Assembly: GCA_039028975.1 (NCBI GenBank)
Contig: JBCCHB010000028.1
Location: 57,834 to 121,833, forward strand
Direction of reading: 5' to 3'
Origin: JAHBNG01 sp039028975
GTDB lineage: Bacteria > Chloroflexota > Anaerolineae > Caldilineales > Caldilineaceae
DNA length: 64,000 bases
Shown here: in pieces, positions 18,243 through 26,561 of the stretch
How the letters are laid out: each line of letters opens with the position of its first letter
How positions within the stretch are numbered: the stretch's first letter is position 1
The notes under the pieces: model-generated
The model's input: only the letters and a program-made list of their open reading frames with translations
Databases searched by the model: none
Told to the model about the DNA's origin: nothing
Program-made: the position numbers and the translations under genes

Positions 18243-19055
18243 ATGGTATCAATAAAGTCATACGTCAGTTATGAAAGTGAAGTCGTTGCACAGCATCTTG
18301 GCTATAAAAACAGTGATATGTGTGCAAAATTCTTAATGCCACACCTAAAGTCAGCTATGGATCTACTAGATTGTGGCTGTGGGGCAGGTTCGATCACTGT
18401 AGGGCTGGCTAGTGTGGTTACACCAGGAAATGTCGTGGGCATTGACATTAGCGAGAAGTCGATTGAGATAGCCTGCCAACATCAGATGGCACATCATATT
18501 CCGAATTTACGTTTTGAGGCAGCGAGTGTATACAGCTTGCCATTTCCTGATGGTGTATTTGATGCAGTATTCAGTCATGGGTTGTTTCTTGATCTGCAAG
18601 ATCCGAATGCTGCACTATGTGAGATTTGGCGCGTACTCAAACCTGGAGGGATCGTAGGCCTACGGGATGCAGACTTTGCAGGCCGCCTTTTGACACCTGT
18701 AAATCCTGCTTTGCGACGCTGGCATTCACTTTTTGCGACTTCTATTGAGCAACATGGTGGGAATCCCTATTGGGCTCAAAACTATGGGCGACTTCTTCAC
18801 GAAACTGGTTTTGTCAATATACAGTTATCAGCAAGCTATGATTGTTACGCGACGCCCGCTGATCGTCGACGCTTTGGGCAGGCTGTAGCTGCTATGCTCG
18901 AGAAAGATCAGTTTTTCTATAATAATTTCATGAAATTGGGTGTAATGAGTGATGAAATTAAAGAGATACGCAGCGCTTGGTTGTCATGGAGTGAAGATCC
19001 ACATGCTTTTCACGCTGCTGCACGTGCAGAGGTAGTCGGTTGGAAAAATAGTTGA
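18243..19055 (+). CDS. Class I SAM-dependent methyltransferase (UbiE/Methyltransf_11 type)
   Basis: 270-residue cytoplasmic methyltransferase. Motif I is LLDCGCGAGSITVGLA (about 42-57), motif II VVGIDISEKSIEIA, then FDAVFSHGLFLDLQDP and the post-I LKPGGIVGLRDADFAG. GAGG lies 8 bases before the ATG. First of four co-directional genes (methyltransferase, FAD oxidase, sulfotransferase, P-type ATPase). The third and fourth genes and the spacers look more A/T-rich than the flanking operons. The substrate is unknown; a small amine or natural product is a guess based on the next gene. Confidence 0.88.
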   Translation: MVSIKSYVSYESEVVAQHLGYKNSDMCAKFLMPHLKSAMDLLDCGCGAGSITVGLASVVTPGNVVGIDISEKSIEIACQHQMAHHIPNLRFEAASVYSLPFPDGVFDAVFSHGLFLDLQDPNAALCEIWRVLKPGGIVGLRDADFAGRLLTPVNPALRRWHSLFATSIEQHGGNPYWAQNYGRLLHETGFVNIQLSASYDCYATPADRRRFGQAVAAMLEKDQFFYNNFMKLGVMSDEIKEIRSAWLSWSEDPHAFHAAARAEVVGWKNS

Positions 19056-19135
19056 ATTATGTTTACTACTCTATATTCTATTCAGTAAGGCTAAGTTTTG
19101 TATATTAACAATGTGTGTTGAATGGAGAAACTTCT

Positions 19136-20395
19136 ATGAGAAGTGACTATATCATTGTTGGAGCAGGCGTTGTTGGAGTTTGTGCAGCATATCATCTTGC
19201 CAAGAGTGGTGCTGAAGTTCTTCTGCTAGAACGATCTACTATTGCACCTACTGCACCGTTGTCTAGTTCAGGGGATCATGGTCGGCTTTTTCGTATGATG
19301 TATATGAACAATCCTGATATGACCCAACTATGCCAAGAGTCTCTCCGCTATTGGCATTTATTTGAACAAGAATCGCAAACCACTTTATTTACTTCGACGG
19401 GCATGCTCGTATTTGGTGCAGACAGCACATCGGCTCGTGCACACTGGAAAAATCCTGCGGCTGCGACTTGGGCTCGCGAAAGTGTAGAAATCTTGAGCGC
19501 ATTCAAAGTGCCTCATGAACTGTTGTCAAAAGCTGAGGTGGTAGAGCGTTTCCCTCAAATCGCGCCACAAGACTCTTATGATCACGCCATCCTTGACCAC
19601 AATGCGGGTGTTCTTCATGCTCGTAAAGCTGTGCAAACGGTTGGTGTATTGGCTACACAACACGGTGCCGAAATTTATGAACGCACTCCTGTGCTTGAAG
19701 TTATACGGAAAAACCATCAAGTTGAACGATTGATTACTGAACGAGGAGAAATTGTTCCAAAGAAATCGGTGATCTTTGCTGCGGGTGCATATAATACTAT
19801 ACTCGCACCCGAACTAGCCCGCAAAGTACGTGTGACCCGCCAGCAAGTGTTACATCTTTCTCCTCAAGATCCGGCGGAGTTTCTGCCTAGACACTTCCCT
19901 GCTACTGTTGATTCTGCTCAATTTCGGTATATCTATCCCATCATAAATGATGATGATTCGTTGCTATTGGCCATTGCGGATGATGACAACTACAAACTTG
20001 ATAAAGTAATAAATCCAGCCAAAAATTTTAATCATGATGCAGATGAGTGGTTTATAAATGACGCACGAGGCTGGTTGGCGCGTTTTGTCCCTAAACTGCT
20101 GGATGCAAAGATCGTTGAACAGAAAGCATGTCTGTATACGAATACAAAAACATCACGTTATTTGATCTATCGCCACGGCAATAGTGTAGTGGCGTCTGCA
20201 TGCTCGGGGCATGGCTTTAAGAACGGCCCCATGTCAGGGTTAATTGCAGCAGACTTAGCGAGCGGCATAGAAAACAAATGGTATTTTGATGGATTTCGCT
20301 GGGAGAATGCATCGGATATCGCTATAAATGATGATATTTCTCTATTGACCCCACTACCTGGCACTGGCAAAACTTTTGATGCTAAAACACTTTAA
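19136..20395 (+). CDS. FAD-dependent amine/amino-acid oxidoreductase (DAO, MSOX-like)
   Basis: 419-residue flavoprotein. The FAD dinucleotide fold is DYIIVGAGVVGVCAAYHLA (4-22), with LLLERS binding ribose. A second flavin contact region is SACSGHGFKNGPMSGLIAADL near the C-terminus, as in sarcosine and N-methyltryptophan oxidases; in monomeric sarcosine oxidase a Cys in this region holds FAD covalently, and Cys is present here (ACSGHGF). GGAGA precedes the ATG; an earlier ATG seven codons upstream has no such site. Likely oxidises a secondary amine in the pathway of its neighbours. Confidence 0.87.
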   Translation: MRSDYIIVGAGVVGVCAAYHLAKSGAEVLLLERSTIAPTAPLSSSGDHGRLFRMMYMNNPDMTQLCQESLRYWHLFEQESQTTLFTSTGMLVFGADSTSARAHWKNPAAATWARESVEILSAFKVPHELLSKAEVVERFPQIAPQDSYDHAILDHNAGVLHARKAVQTVGVLATQHGAEIYERTPVLEVIRKNHQVERLITERGEIVPKKSVIFAAGAYNTILAPELARKVRVTRQQVLHLSPQDPAEFLPRHFPATVDSAQFRYIYPIINDDDSLLLAIADDDNYKLDKVINPAKNFNHDADEWFINDARGWLARFVPKLLDAKIVEQKACLYTNTKTSRYLIYRHGNSVVASACSGHGFKNGPMSGLIAADLASGIENKWYFDGFRWENASDIAINDDISLLTPLPGTGKTFDAKTL

Positions 20396-20486
20396 CATCG
20401 ACAATTATGTCATTACGTACGCTGTTAGCACTTAGCCTTAATTTTTTTCGTTTCTCAGGATAACTTGCAGGAGTATTTATAAGATC

Positions 20487-21758
20487 ATGTGGCTCGTTTT
20501 GACAATATTGGCTTGCGTATTTTATATAGCTGGTTGGATATTTACACCATTTCCCTATTGGCCTACATATTCTACGCTATGGAAATTCATTTTGTTTGAT
20601 AGAGAGAATCGTATTTCACTATCTTCTAGAATACGCCAAGCACGTTTTTTATTAGGCTATATTCTATTTTGTCCTTTCTGGACGCTATTATGGTATATAG
20701 ATGAAATCCTCTTCCCTGATTACAGACAAATTAAGCATCGCTCTCTCTTCATCATCGGGCAACCTCGCAGCGGCACGACCTTTCTTCATCGTACTTTGGC
20801 CACTGATGAAAATACTTTCGTCGCGATTCGGCACTATGAGTGGCGCTATCCCTTCATTACTCTCCAAATATTATTTGGCGGGACACGGGTTAATGAAATA
20901 TTCAAAGCTCGAAATTATTGGCCAAATACTGAACGAGGTCGTATGGCTGCCAAAATGCACTCGAATACGCTTTATGATTGGGAGGAGGATGGTATCTTTT
21001 TTGAAGAGTGTTTTTTACATCACTTCTTTATTTGGTTACGTTTCCCATATCCGAATCTATTAGCGTATTTGGATGACTTCGTTCTTCTACCTGACGATGC
21101 CCAAAAACATATGATAAAAACGTACCAAAAAGCTGTACAAAAAGTTATGTATCTACGCGGTGAAGACAAAATCTATCTATCGAAAGAAGTAACTGGGCAA
21201 CAGAGATTGATGTCTCTTGTCGAATGCTTTCCTGACGCCGAGTTTCTTGTGGTCGCACGTCACTCGAACGCCTACATGAACTCACTTTTGGAACTTGTCA
21301 AAACTTCGACCGCTGTGAAAACCGGAATTGATCCGAATACAATTCCAGAGTGGAGAGCTACATTTATCGCGCGAATGTGTAATGATTGCGTAGAGCTTCT
21401 AAACTTTCTTTCGCAGTTTACCTCAGAAAAGCAAGTTCATCTTTCTTTTGATCTTTTGACACAACACATTGTCGCGTCGATTCAAATAATTTATGATCAA
21501 TTTGAGCTTTCATTGAGCGATAATTACAAGCACTATCTTGAAATGTTGCAGCAACATCAGGAAAATCGCTGTCGTGGATATGATTACTCATTCTCTGCTA
21601 TACAAAACTTAGCTATGCAAGGCTTTGTAAACTACGATATATTTGTAGACAGTGTTGCTGAAACTCATCAAAAGCATTTGCGGTTTCAAAAAGCTGTTAC
21701 AGTTTCTGATGTTCAATATTTTGTTGGGAACTATGCTGATACGGTTCGATCTCAGTGA
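20487..21758 (+). CDS. Membrane-anchored PAPS-dependent sulfotransferase
   Basis: 423 residues. An N-terminal hydrophobic hairpin (about 1-25 and 50-72) precedes the catalytic domain. The 5'-phosphosulfate loop is FIIGQPRSGTTFLHRTLA (about 90-107). A likely 3'-phosphate site is in FLVVARHSNAYMNSLLELV near residue 255. The Sulfotransfer_3 group includes lipid and metabolite sulfotransferases; membrane anchoring suggests a lipid-like or membrane-bound acceptor. AGGAG lies 13 bases before the ATG, a long spacing. No sulfate-activation genes are nearby. Confidence 0.87.
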   Translation: MWLVLTILACVFYIAGWIFTPFPYWPTYSTLWKFILFDRENRISLSSRIRQARFLLGYILFCPFWTLLWYIDEILFPDYRQIKHRSLFIIGQPRSGTTFLHRTLATDENTFVAIRHYEWRYPFITLQILFGGTRVNEIFKARNYWPNTERGRMAAKMHSNTLYDWEEDGIFFEECFLHHFFIWLRFPYPNLLAYLDDFVLLPDDAQKHMIKTYQKAVQKVMYLRGEDKIYLSKEVTGQQRLMSLVECFPDAEFLVVARHSNAYMNSLLELVKTSTAVKTGIDPNTIPEWRATFIARMCNDCVELLNFLSQFTSEKQVHLSFDLLTQHIVASIQIIYDQFELSLSDNYKHYLEMLQQHQENRCRGYDYSFSAIQNLAMQGFVNYDIFVDSVAETHQKHLRFQKAVTVSDVQYFVGNYADTVRSQ

Positions 21759-21810
21759 TATTGGTCGGCTATCTTTTAGTTCATCTTGACTATGTTGGAA
21801 AATTATATTC

Positions 21811-23814
21811 ATGTCTATTCTTTCTATGACGATTCCTCGTCTCAATGCATCAAAAGTATTTACAATCAAATATCGTAAGCGGCCACGACTTATTGAGGGA
21901 TTACGGCCCTGTCGGTATTCGGATATCAATAATGATCGGCCATTACAAATTTCCACTTTAACGACCATTTTTTCTTCTCAAAGTGAGGCTGAAAAAAATG
22001 CATTCGCTTCTTTGCAATTGGCTTCTTTGGGCGTTATGCTGGGAGTAGCTGGCCTTTTATTGCCACCCTTACAGATTGCCGGAATCTTATGTCTTGCTCC
22101 TACATTAGCTAAGTTTTTCAAAGCAGGTTTCCGTACTGTTGTTAAGGAACGCCGAGTAAGTGGTGAAGTAGTCGTTGCTATCTACTTAGCGACAGCATTG
22201 GCAGGTGGTTTCTTAGTTCAGCTTAATGTTGGCGGGTGGCTCGTTGTTTTAGTACAGTGGTTGGTTATCAAGACCGAGGATCAATCAAAGCAGAAAATCA
22301 TCGATCTCTTTGAACAGCGGGTTCGCTCAGTCTGGGTAGTCGTCGATGGCCAGCAGATAGAGATTCCTGTCGAGCAAGTCGAGGCAGGGGATCTGATTGT
22401 AGGACATGCTGGTCAGGTGATACCCATGGATGGCGTAATCGTTGATGGGTATGCCAGCATCGATCAGCGCAGCCTAACAGGCGAAGCACAGCCAGTGGAA
22501 AAAGGGCCTGGAGATCAGGTATTGGCAACGACCAACCTGCTGGCTGGTCGCATTTACATTCAAGTAGAAAAAGCAGGCCAGGAGACAGTAGCAGCACAAA
22601 TTGGTCAAGCCTTGGTCGATACCACTGAATTTAAAGCCAATCTAGTTTCACGTGCAACCACCTTTAATGACCAGATAGCACTTCCATACCTAATGCTAAG
22701 TGGACTCACGCTAACTTTTTTGGGGCTTACCCCTGCACTGGCTATACTAGCAGGCACACCGGGTTATCGTATGATGCTCTATGGCCCCTTGAGTATGCTC
22801 AGTTATCTGCACTTAGCTGCACAGCAGAGTATTTTAATCAAAGATGGCCGCTCGCTGGAGTTACTAAAAGATGTGAATACTGTGGTCTTTGACAAGACCG
22901 GTACACTGACGATGGAGCAGCCTAGCGTCAGTTGTATCGTTGCTTGTAATGGATTTTCTAAAACGCAAGTGCTCGCCTATGCAGCCGCAGCAGAAACAAA
23001 ACAGAGCCATCCTGTTGCACGCGCAATTCTGGAAGAAGCCGAACAGCAAGTTGCGTCTATACCAATTGATCATGCCGAGTATGAAATAGGCTACGGTGTC
23101 CATGTCAAGTTGAATGATGATACCGTTCGGGTGGGTAGCCAGCGTTTTATGCAAATACATGAAATAGATACCCCGTCCATTCTCCAAAACGTCCAAACCA
23201 AGGCTCATAGTCAGGGAAACTCTATCGTGTTTGTCGCTATAAACAACATAATGGCTGGTGCGATTGTATTACAGCCCTCTTTACGCCCAGAGCTCCAGAA
23301 TATTATTGCTCAGTTGCGGGAGCGTGATATGCAACTCTATATTATGTCTGGTGACCATGACGCACCAACACGGAATCTGGCTCAAAAATTAGAGATGGAT
23401 GGCTACTTTGCGGATGTATTACCTGAAGATAAGGCTAATTTAGTAGCTCAACTACAATCAGAAGGGCGTAATGTCTGTTTTGTTGGCGACGGTATCAATG
23501 ATTCCATCGCTCTGAAAAGTGCTAATGTTTCAGTCTCATTGCATGGTGCTACAACCATTGCCACAGATATAGCACAAATTGTACTTATGGATGGGAATCT
23601 TTCACAATTGCCGCAGATATTCAAACTCGCTGACGAATTTAGAAACAATATGCGCGTTAACTTCTATGCTGCTACTACGCCAAGTATAATCATCACCACT
23701 GGGGCGCTATTTTTTGGGCTGGGTCTTCTGCCCGCTATTGTCCTCAACAACATACCTGTACCTTTCGCACTTTACAACACCATACGACCACTGATAACAG
23801 AGCAGCAATCATAG
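21811..23814 (+). CDS. P1B-like cation-translocating P-type ATPase lacking the CPC motif
   Basis: 667-residue ATPase with all energising motifs: actuator LTGEAQP (222-228), phosphorylation DKTGTLT (361-367), SHPVARAIL (P1B-type HP at 400-401), and hinge VGDGINDS (558-565). The transport-site CPC of heavy-metal pumps, expected at fixed spacing before ILIKDG, is replaced by Pro-Gly-Tyr in AGTPGYRMMLYGP (314-326). There is no HMA domain; the first 70 residues are basic and soluble. Only about four strong helices precede the P-domain. It may carry a non-thiophilic ion or have a non-transport role. Start ATG has only a weak GGA upstream. Confidence 0.88.
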   Translation: MSILSMTIPRLNASKVFTIKYRKRPRLIEGLRPCRYSDINNDRPLQISTLTTIFSSQSEAEKNAFASLQLASLGVMLGVAGLLLPPLQIAGILCLAPTLAKFFKAGFRTVVKERRVSGEVVVAIYLATALAGGFLVQLNVGGWLVVLVQWLVIKTEDQSKQKIIDLFEQRVRSVWVVVDGQQIEIPVEQVEAGDLIVGHAGQVIPMDGVIVDGYASIDQRSLTGEAQPVEKGPGDQVLATTNLLAGRIYIQVEKAGQETVAAQIGQALVDTTEFKANLVSRATTFNDQIALPYLMLSGLTLTFLGLTPALAILAGTPGYRMMLYGPLSMLSYLHLAAQQSILIKDGRSLELLKDVNTVVFDKTGTLTMEQPSVSCIVACNGFSKTQVLAYAAAAETKQSHPVARAILEEAEQQVASIPIDHAEYEIGYGVHVKLNDDTVRVGSQRFMQIHEIDTPSILQNVQTKAHSQGNSIVFVAINNIMAGAIVLQPSLRPELQNIIAQLRERDMQLYIMSGDHDAPTRNLAQKLEMDGYFADVLPEDKANLVAQLQSEGRNVCFVGDGINDSIALKSANVSVSLHGATTIATDIAQIVLMDGNLSQLPQIFKLADEFRNNMRVNFYAATTPSIIITTGALFFGLGLLPAIVLNNIPVPFALYNTIRPLITEQQS

Positions 23815-24189
23815 CGTGCGCATTCCGCTTTCCAATGCCTTTGCGCGCCGTTTGCGGGTTCTGATTGCTGAAAATTCGACAGCCTGCTGCAAGCTGGCCG
23901 CCAATGCTTAGGAACGAGAATTGAATAAATCCAAACGAAAGATCTCTCGGGTACTCAGGATAACAGGATCGAAGTTTCGGGTTTTATTTGATCTTGATCC
24001 CTAAGACCAGACATATAGGATACCCAATTGCACCTCTGAGCTAATAATCAGATAAAAATGATATAGCTTATCTTTCTATTCTGACAGATTTTTGTAATAT
24101 GTCAATCAGAACATGCGTGCTATTCTGTCAGGCACATTTTACATTGACCACGGCCATAAGCATAGCCAACTTACCAGGGACATGAACAG
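23815..24189. other. Intergenic stretch before the integrase fragment
   Basis: No gene recognised. It contains the 21-bp sequence beginning TTAGGAACGAGAATT at 23908-23928, repeated with one change at 42944-42964. A near-duplicate pair TATTCTG(A/T)CAG occurs around 24077 and 24121, as might be expected near a recombination site, but no attI or attC structure could be drawn. Confidence 0.4.
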
Positions 24190-24342
24190 ATGACTAAACA
24201 GAATAGCTCTTCTCCGAACCAACCCAAGCTTCTCGACCGCGTTCGTAATCTTTTACGCCTTAAGAACTACGCCTACAGCACAGAAAAGTCATACACTCAC
24301 TGGATCAAACGCTATATCCTATTCCACGGCTCATGTCGGTAA
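24190..24342 (+). pseudogene. Truncated integron-type tyrosine recombinase (N-terminal fragment)
   Basis: A 50-codon reading frame begins MTKQNSSSPNQPKLLDRVRN and continues LLRLKNYAYSTEKSYTHWIK RYILFHG before diverging to SCR and a stop. The stretch from KLLDRVR to ILFHG is the SAM-like core-binding start of IntI-type integrases, which should run on for about 280 more residues including the catalytic R-H-R-Y set, all absent here. The break just after FHG suggests deletion or replacement of the downstream part. It lies immediately beyond the four-gene island. Confidence 0.75.
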
Positions 24343-24497
24343 ATAGATGGAGAGTATTAGAAAGCGGAGACTGGTCGAAAACGTGATTAGGTCCTGACCA
24401 GAGTAATTTGAGGCTTCCAAGTGCTGAAGAACAGATATCTGTTCCTCCATTGCCTACGACAAATTCAGGAATTAATGTCCGAGAAATCAGCCCAATC

Positions 24498-25562
24498 TCA
24501 TACATTACCCAGCCCACTCACAAAGATTTCCCGCCATTGGCCTAAATCTCTCCCTTCGAGCAAACGTACCTCATTCACCCACTTCACCCACTGAAAACCC
24601 CGCTGCCCAGGTGCGACCAATCTCAACGGTGCGCCATGCCCGTGATTCAGCCGCTCATCACCAACGTGGGTTGCCAGCAGCGCATCTTTGGCTTCATCCA
24701 GAGATAGGCTCCAGCGATAGTCGGTTACGCTGCGAAAGCTGACCCAATGAATAGACGCAGGAAATTGATGCAAGGCCAGCAGATCACCAACCCGGATGCC
24801 GGTCCAGCGTTGGGTTGAGTACCAGCCTCCGGTGCAGTCGATGGTGACTTCCTTGGTCATTTGAGGTAGGTCGGTGAGATCGGCCAACGTGTAAATTGCA
24901 GTTGGGCCGATGCCGTTGACGCTTAACGTCCATTCATCCACGCTGATAGGTCGCGGATTGTCAAACATCCACATGGTGACCGGAAAGCTGGCATTTCCGG
25001 ATACCGTCTCACTACCCAGTGGGCTTGCCTCACGAGAACCAGTAAACCGCCGCATTGCGCCTTCTGTTTGGAGAGAACGATTGACGCCTTCCTGCACACC
25101 CCAGAAGAGCCCACCAAAAGCAAAGAACCCCAAAAAGTTGAGTACAGTGCGGCGCCCGGCTAAATCCCGCTTGCGTAAAGGCTTAAAGCGCAACAACTGA
25201 TGCCAGAGCATGAGAATAAGTAGCCCAATTGCGGAAGCCGTATGCAAAATCATCCCGTTAGGATAACCCAGCGGTCTCTGTACAACGGCCCATAAGACAC
25301 CGGAGCCAATGGTGAGCAAAACGGCCACCGCCGTCAACATCGAAATTAGTGTGGATAGCTTCCACCGCCGGGGTTCCGTTACTCGCACCCTAACGCGGCG
25401 GAACTTCCAAACCAATAGGAGAAGCGTCCCCAGCCCAACTACCGTATGGATCCAAAAGATGGCTTGGCCTTCGGGCCGCCCGATGAGAAAGGAGCCAAGA
25501 CCAGAGAGAAATTCAAATGTAACAAAAATGAAGAGTAACCAGTCGACAGCGCGGGGTTTCAT
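24498..25562 (-). CDS. Membrane-anchored molybdopterin oxidoreductase (sulfite-oxidase class)
   Basis: 354 residues in two parts. The N-terminal 170 carry four hydrophobic helices with His40, His107 and His116-like positions (FWIHTVVGLG, MILHTASAIG, LMLWHQLL) that could bind b-type haem. The C-terminal part is an oxidoreductase molybdopterin-binding domain with the Mo-ligand Cys in EVTIDCTGGWYSTQRWTGI and GAPLRLVAPGQRGFQWVKWV near the end. Resembles SorA/MsrP-type or plant-like Mo enzymes fused to a membrane electron acceptor. Last gene of the minus-strand operon starting at RidA; the active site faces outside if the topology is as usual. Confidence 0.85.
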   Translation of the reverse strand: MKPRAVDWLLFIFVTFEFLSGLGSFLIGRPEGQAIFWIHTVVGLGTLLLLVWKFRRVRVRVTEPRRWKLSTLISMLTAVAVLLTIGSGVLWAVVQRPLGYPNGMILHTASAIGLLILMLWHQLLRFKPLRKRDLAGRRTVLNFLGFFAFGGLFWGVQEGVNRSLQTEGAMRRFTGSREASPLGSETVSGNASFPVTMWMFDNPRPISVDEWTLSVNGIGPTAIYTLADLTDLPQMTKEVTIDCTGGWYSTQRWTGIRVGDLLALHQFPASIHWVSFRSVTDYRWSLSLDEAKDALLATHVGDERLNHGHGAPLRLVAPGQRGFQWVKWVNEVRLLEGRDLGQWREIFVSGLGNV

Positions 25563-25575
25563 AGCAAGTTCTTTC

Positions 25576-26448
25576 TTACTCGCTTAACCACAGCCGTGAT
25601 CCCATTACTTTATCTAGTTTAGGCATAATCAACTCGTCATACCCGGCAGGTGCGTTCCATTCTAGACCTCTCTCTTCTAAGGCACGTTTGGCCACATCCA
25701 GCGACTTGACTGTCATGGTCACTGAATAAACGCCCTCTCCTTTTTGCTCTAATTCATTTTGGACAGGTCCCTCGCCGATTGGAGCCAACAAATCAATCCC
25801 AAATGACCCGAGCTGATATCGCAAACGGGCTGCGCCTAGCTGAGATACTTCATCTTCTGCATGGAGCGTTAATCCCAACTGTTCACCATAGAGATACCGG
25901 GCGGTTGAGAGAGCGGCAACGGTGACTGTGACGCCAGCCACCCGAGTCACGCCTAATGGGTGCTGCCCGGGCGTTTCATAGGTAAGGCGCTCTGCATCCG
26001 GCATCTCCCACTCAATGAAGAAGGGCCATGGCTGGCGATAGGCCGACCCATCAGGAATCAGCAGTCGCCATTTTAGCAGTACGCCATCGGGGCGAGTGCG
26101 CTCCATATCAAAGGGGCCGAGTGCATCCAGACCCGTTGTGCGAAAGTGCTCTGCCAACCCGTCGATATCATCCGTCGCTAAGCAATATGCCAACAGTCCA
26201 CCTTCTTGATGGTCCAGAAAGTCGAGAAGACGGACCCGTTTGGCCGGAGCCGAGCGCAATTCCTCTTGATCAACCACGCTCAGGATCTCCAGGTAATCTA
26301 GCCCAAAGCGGACGATGGCATTGTGGGTGCCACGCCCCGTATGCTGACCGCCAAATTGGGCGTCGAGACCGAGACGGTTTGTATAAAGTTGCATCGCTGC
26401 GTCTAAGTCGCGTGCAGCGATGATAATGTGGTCAAATCGCGTGATCAT
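25576..26448 (-). CDS. VOC-superfamily protein with glyoxalase-like domain (Glyoxalase_3 type)
   Basis: 290 residues with two glyoxalase-fold halves: FDHIIIAARDLDAAMQLYTNRLGL at the N-terminus and a second module beginning TRVAGVTVTVAALSTARYLYGEQLGL near residue 165. Metal or substrate residues cannot be assigned confidently. An alternative start 13 codons upstream exists, but the fold begins directly after MITRF and neither start has a clear ribosome site. It lies between the molybdopterin enzyme and the aminotransferase in one operon. Confidence 0.8.
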   Translation of the reverse strand: MITRFDHIIIAARDLDAAMQLYTNRLGLDAQFGGQHTGRGTHNAIVRFGLDYLEILSVVDQEELRSAPAKRVRLLDFLDHQEGGLLAYCLATDDIDGLAEHFRTTGLDALGPFDMERTRPDGVLLKWRLLIPDGSAYRQPWPFFIEWEMPDAERLTYETPGQHPLGVTRVAGVTVTVAALSTARYLYGEQLGLTLHAEDEVSQLGAARLRYQLGSFGIDLLAPIGEGPVQNELEQKGEGVYSVTMTVKSLDVAKRALEERGLEWNAPAGYDELIMPKLDKVMGSRLWLSE

Positions 26449-26516
26449 GATAATTTGGGTACCGTTAATTTCGGAGCAGACGCTCATGCAATTAAGTAGG
26501 GGGAAAGATGAAAATC

Positions 26517-26542
26517 AACAAAGATTGCATAGATTGAGCAGA
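26517..26542 (+). repeat. Short dispersed repeat (other copy at 11681-11706, inverted)
   Basis: AACAAAGATTGCATAGATTG here is the exact reverse complement of 11687-11706, with both copies followed by a GCAGA-like extension. It lies in the 110-bp spacer between the VOC gene and the aminotransferase gene. Confidence 0.6.
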
Positions 26543-26561
26543 TTCTCACCTGTGTAACATT

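Noticed and set aside
17968..18261. Minus-strand frame upstream of the transposase start
   Set aside because: Overlaps the transposase start and the next gene start; composition is not protein-like.
18243..23814. Idea that the four-gene set is an ergothioneine, methanobactin or saxitoxin-like cluster
   Set aside because: None of the signature enzymes or precursor peptides of those pathways is present, and no small precursor gene was found in the spacers.
24305..24517. 70-codon minus-strand frame after the molybdopterin gene
   Set aside because: Overlaps the end of that gene in another frame and the integrase remnant; no recognisable product.
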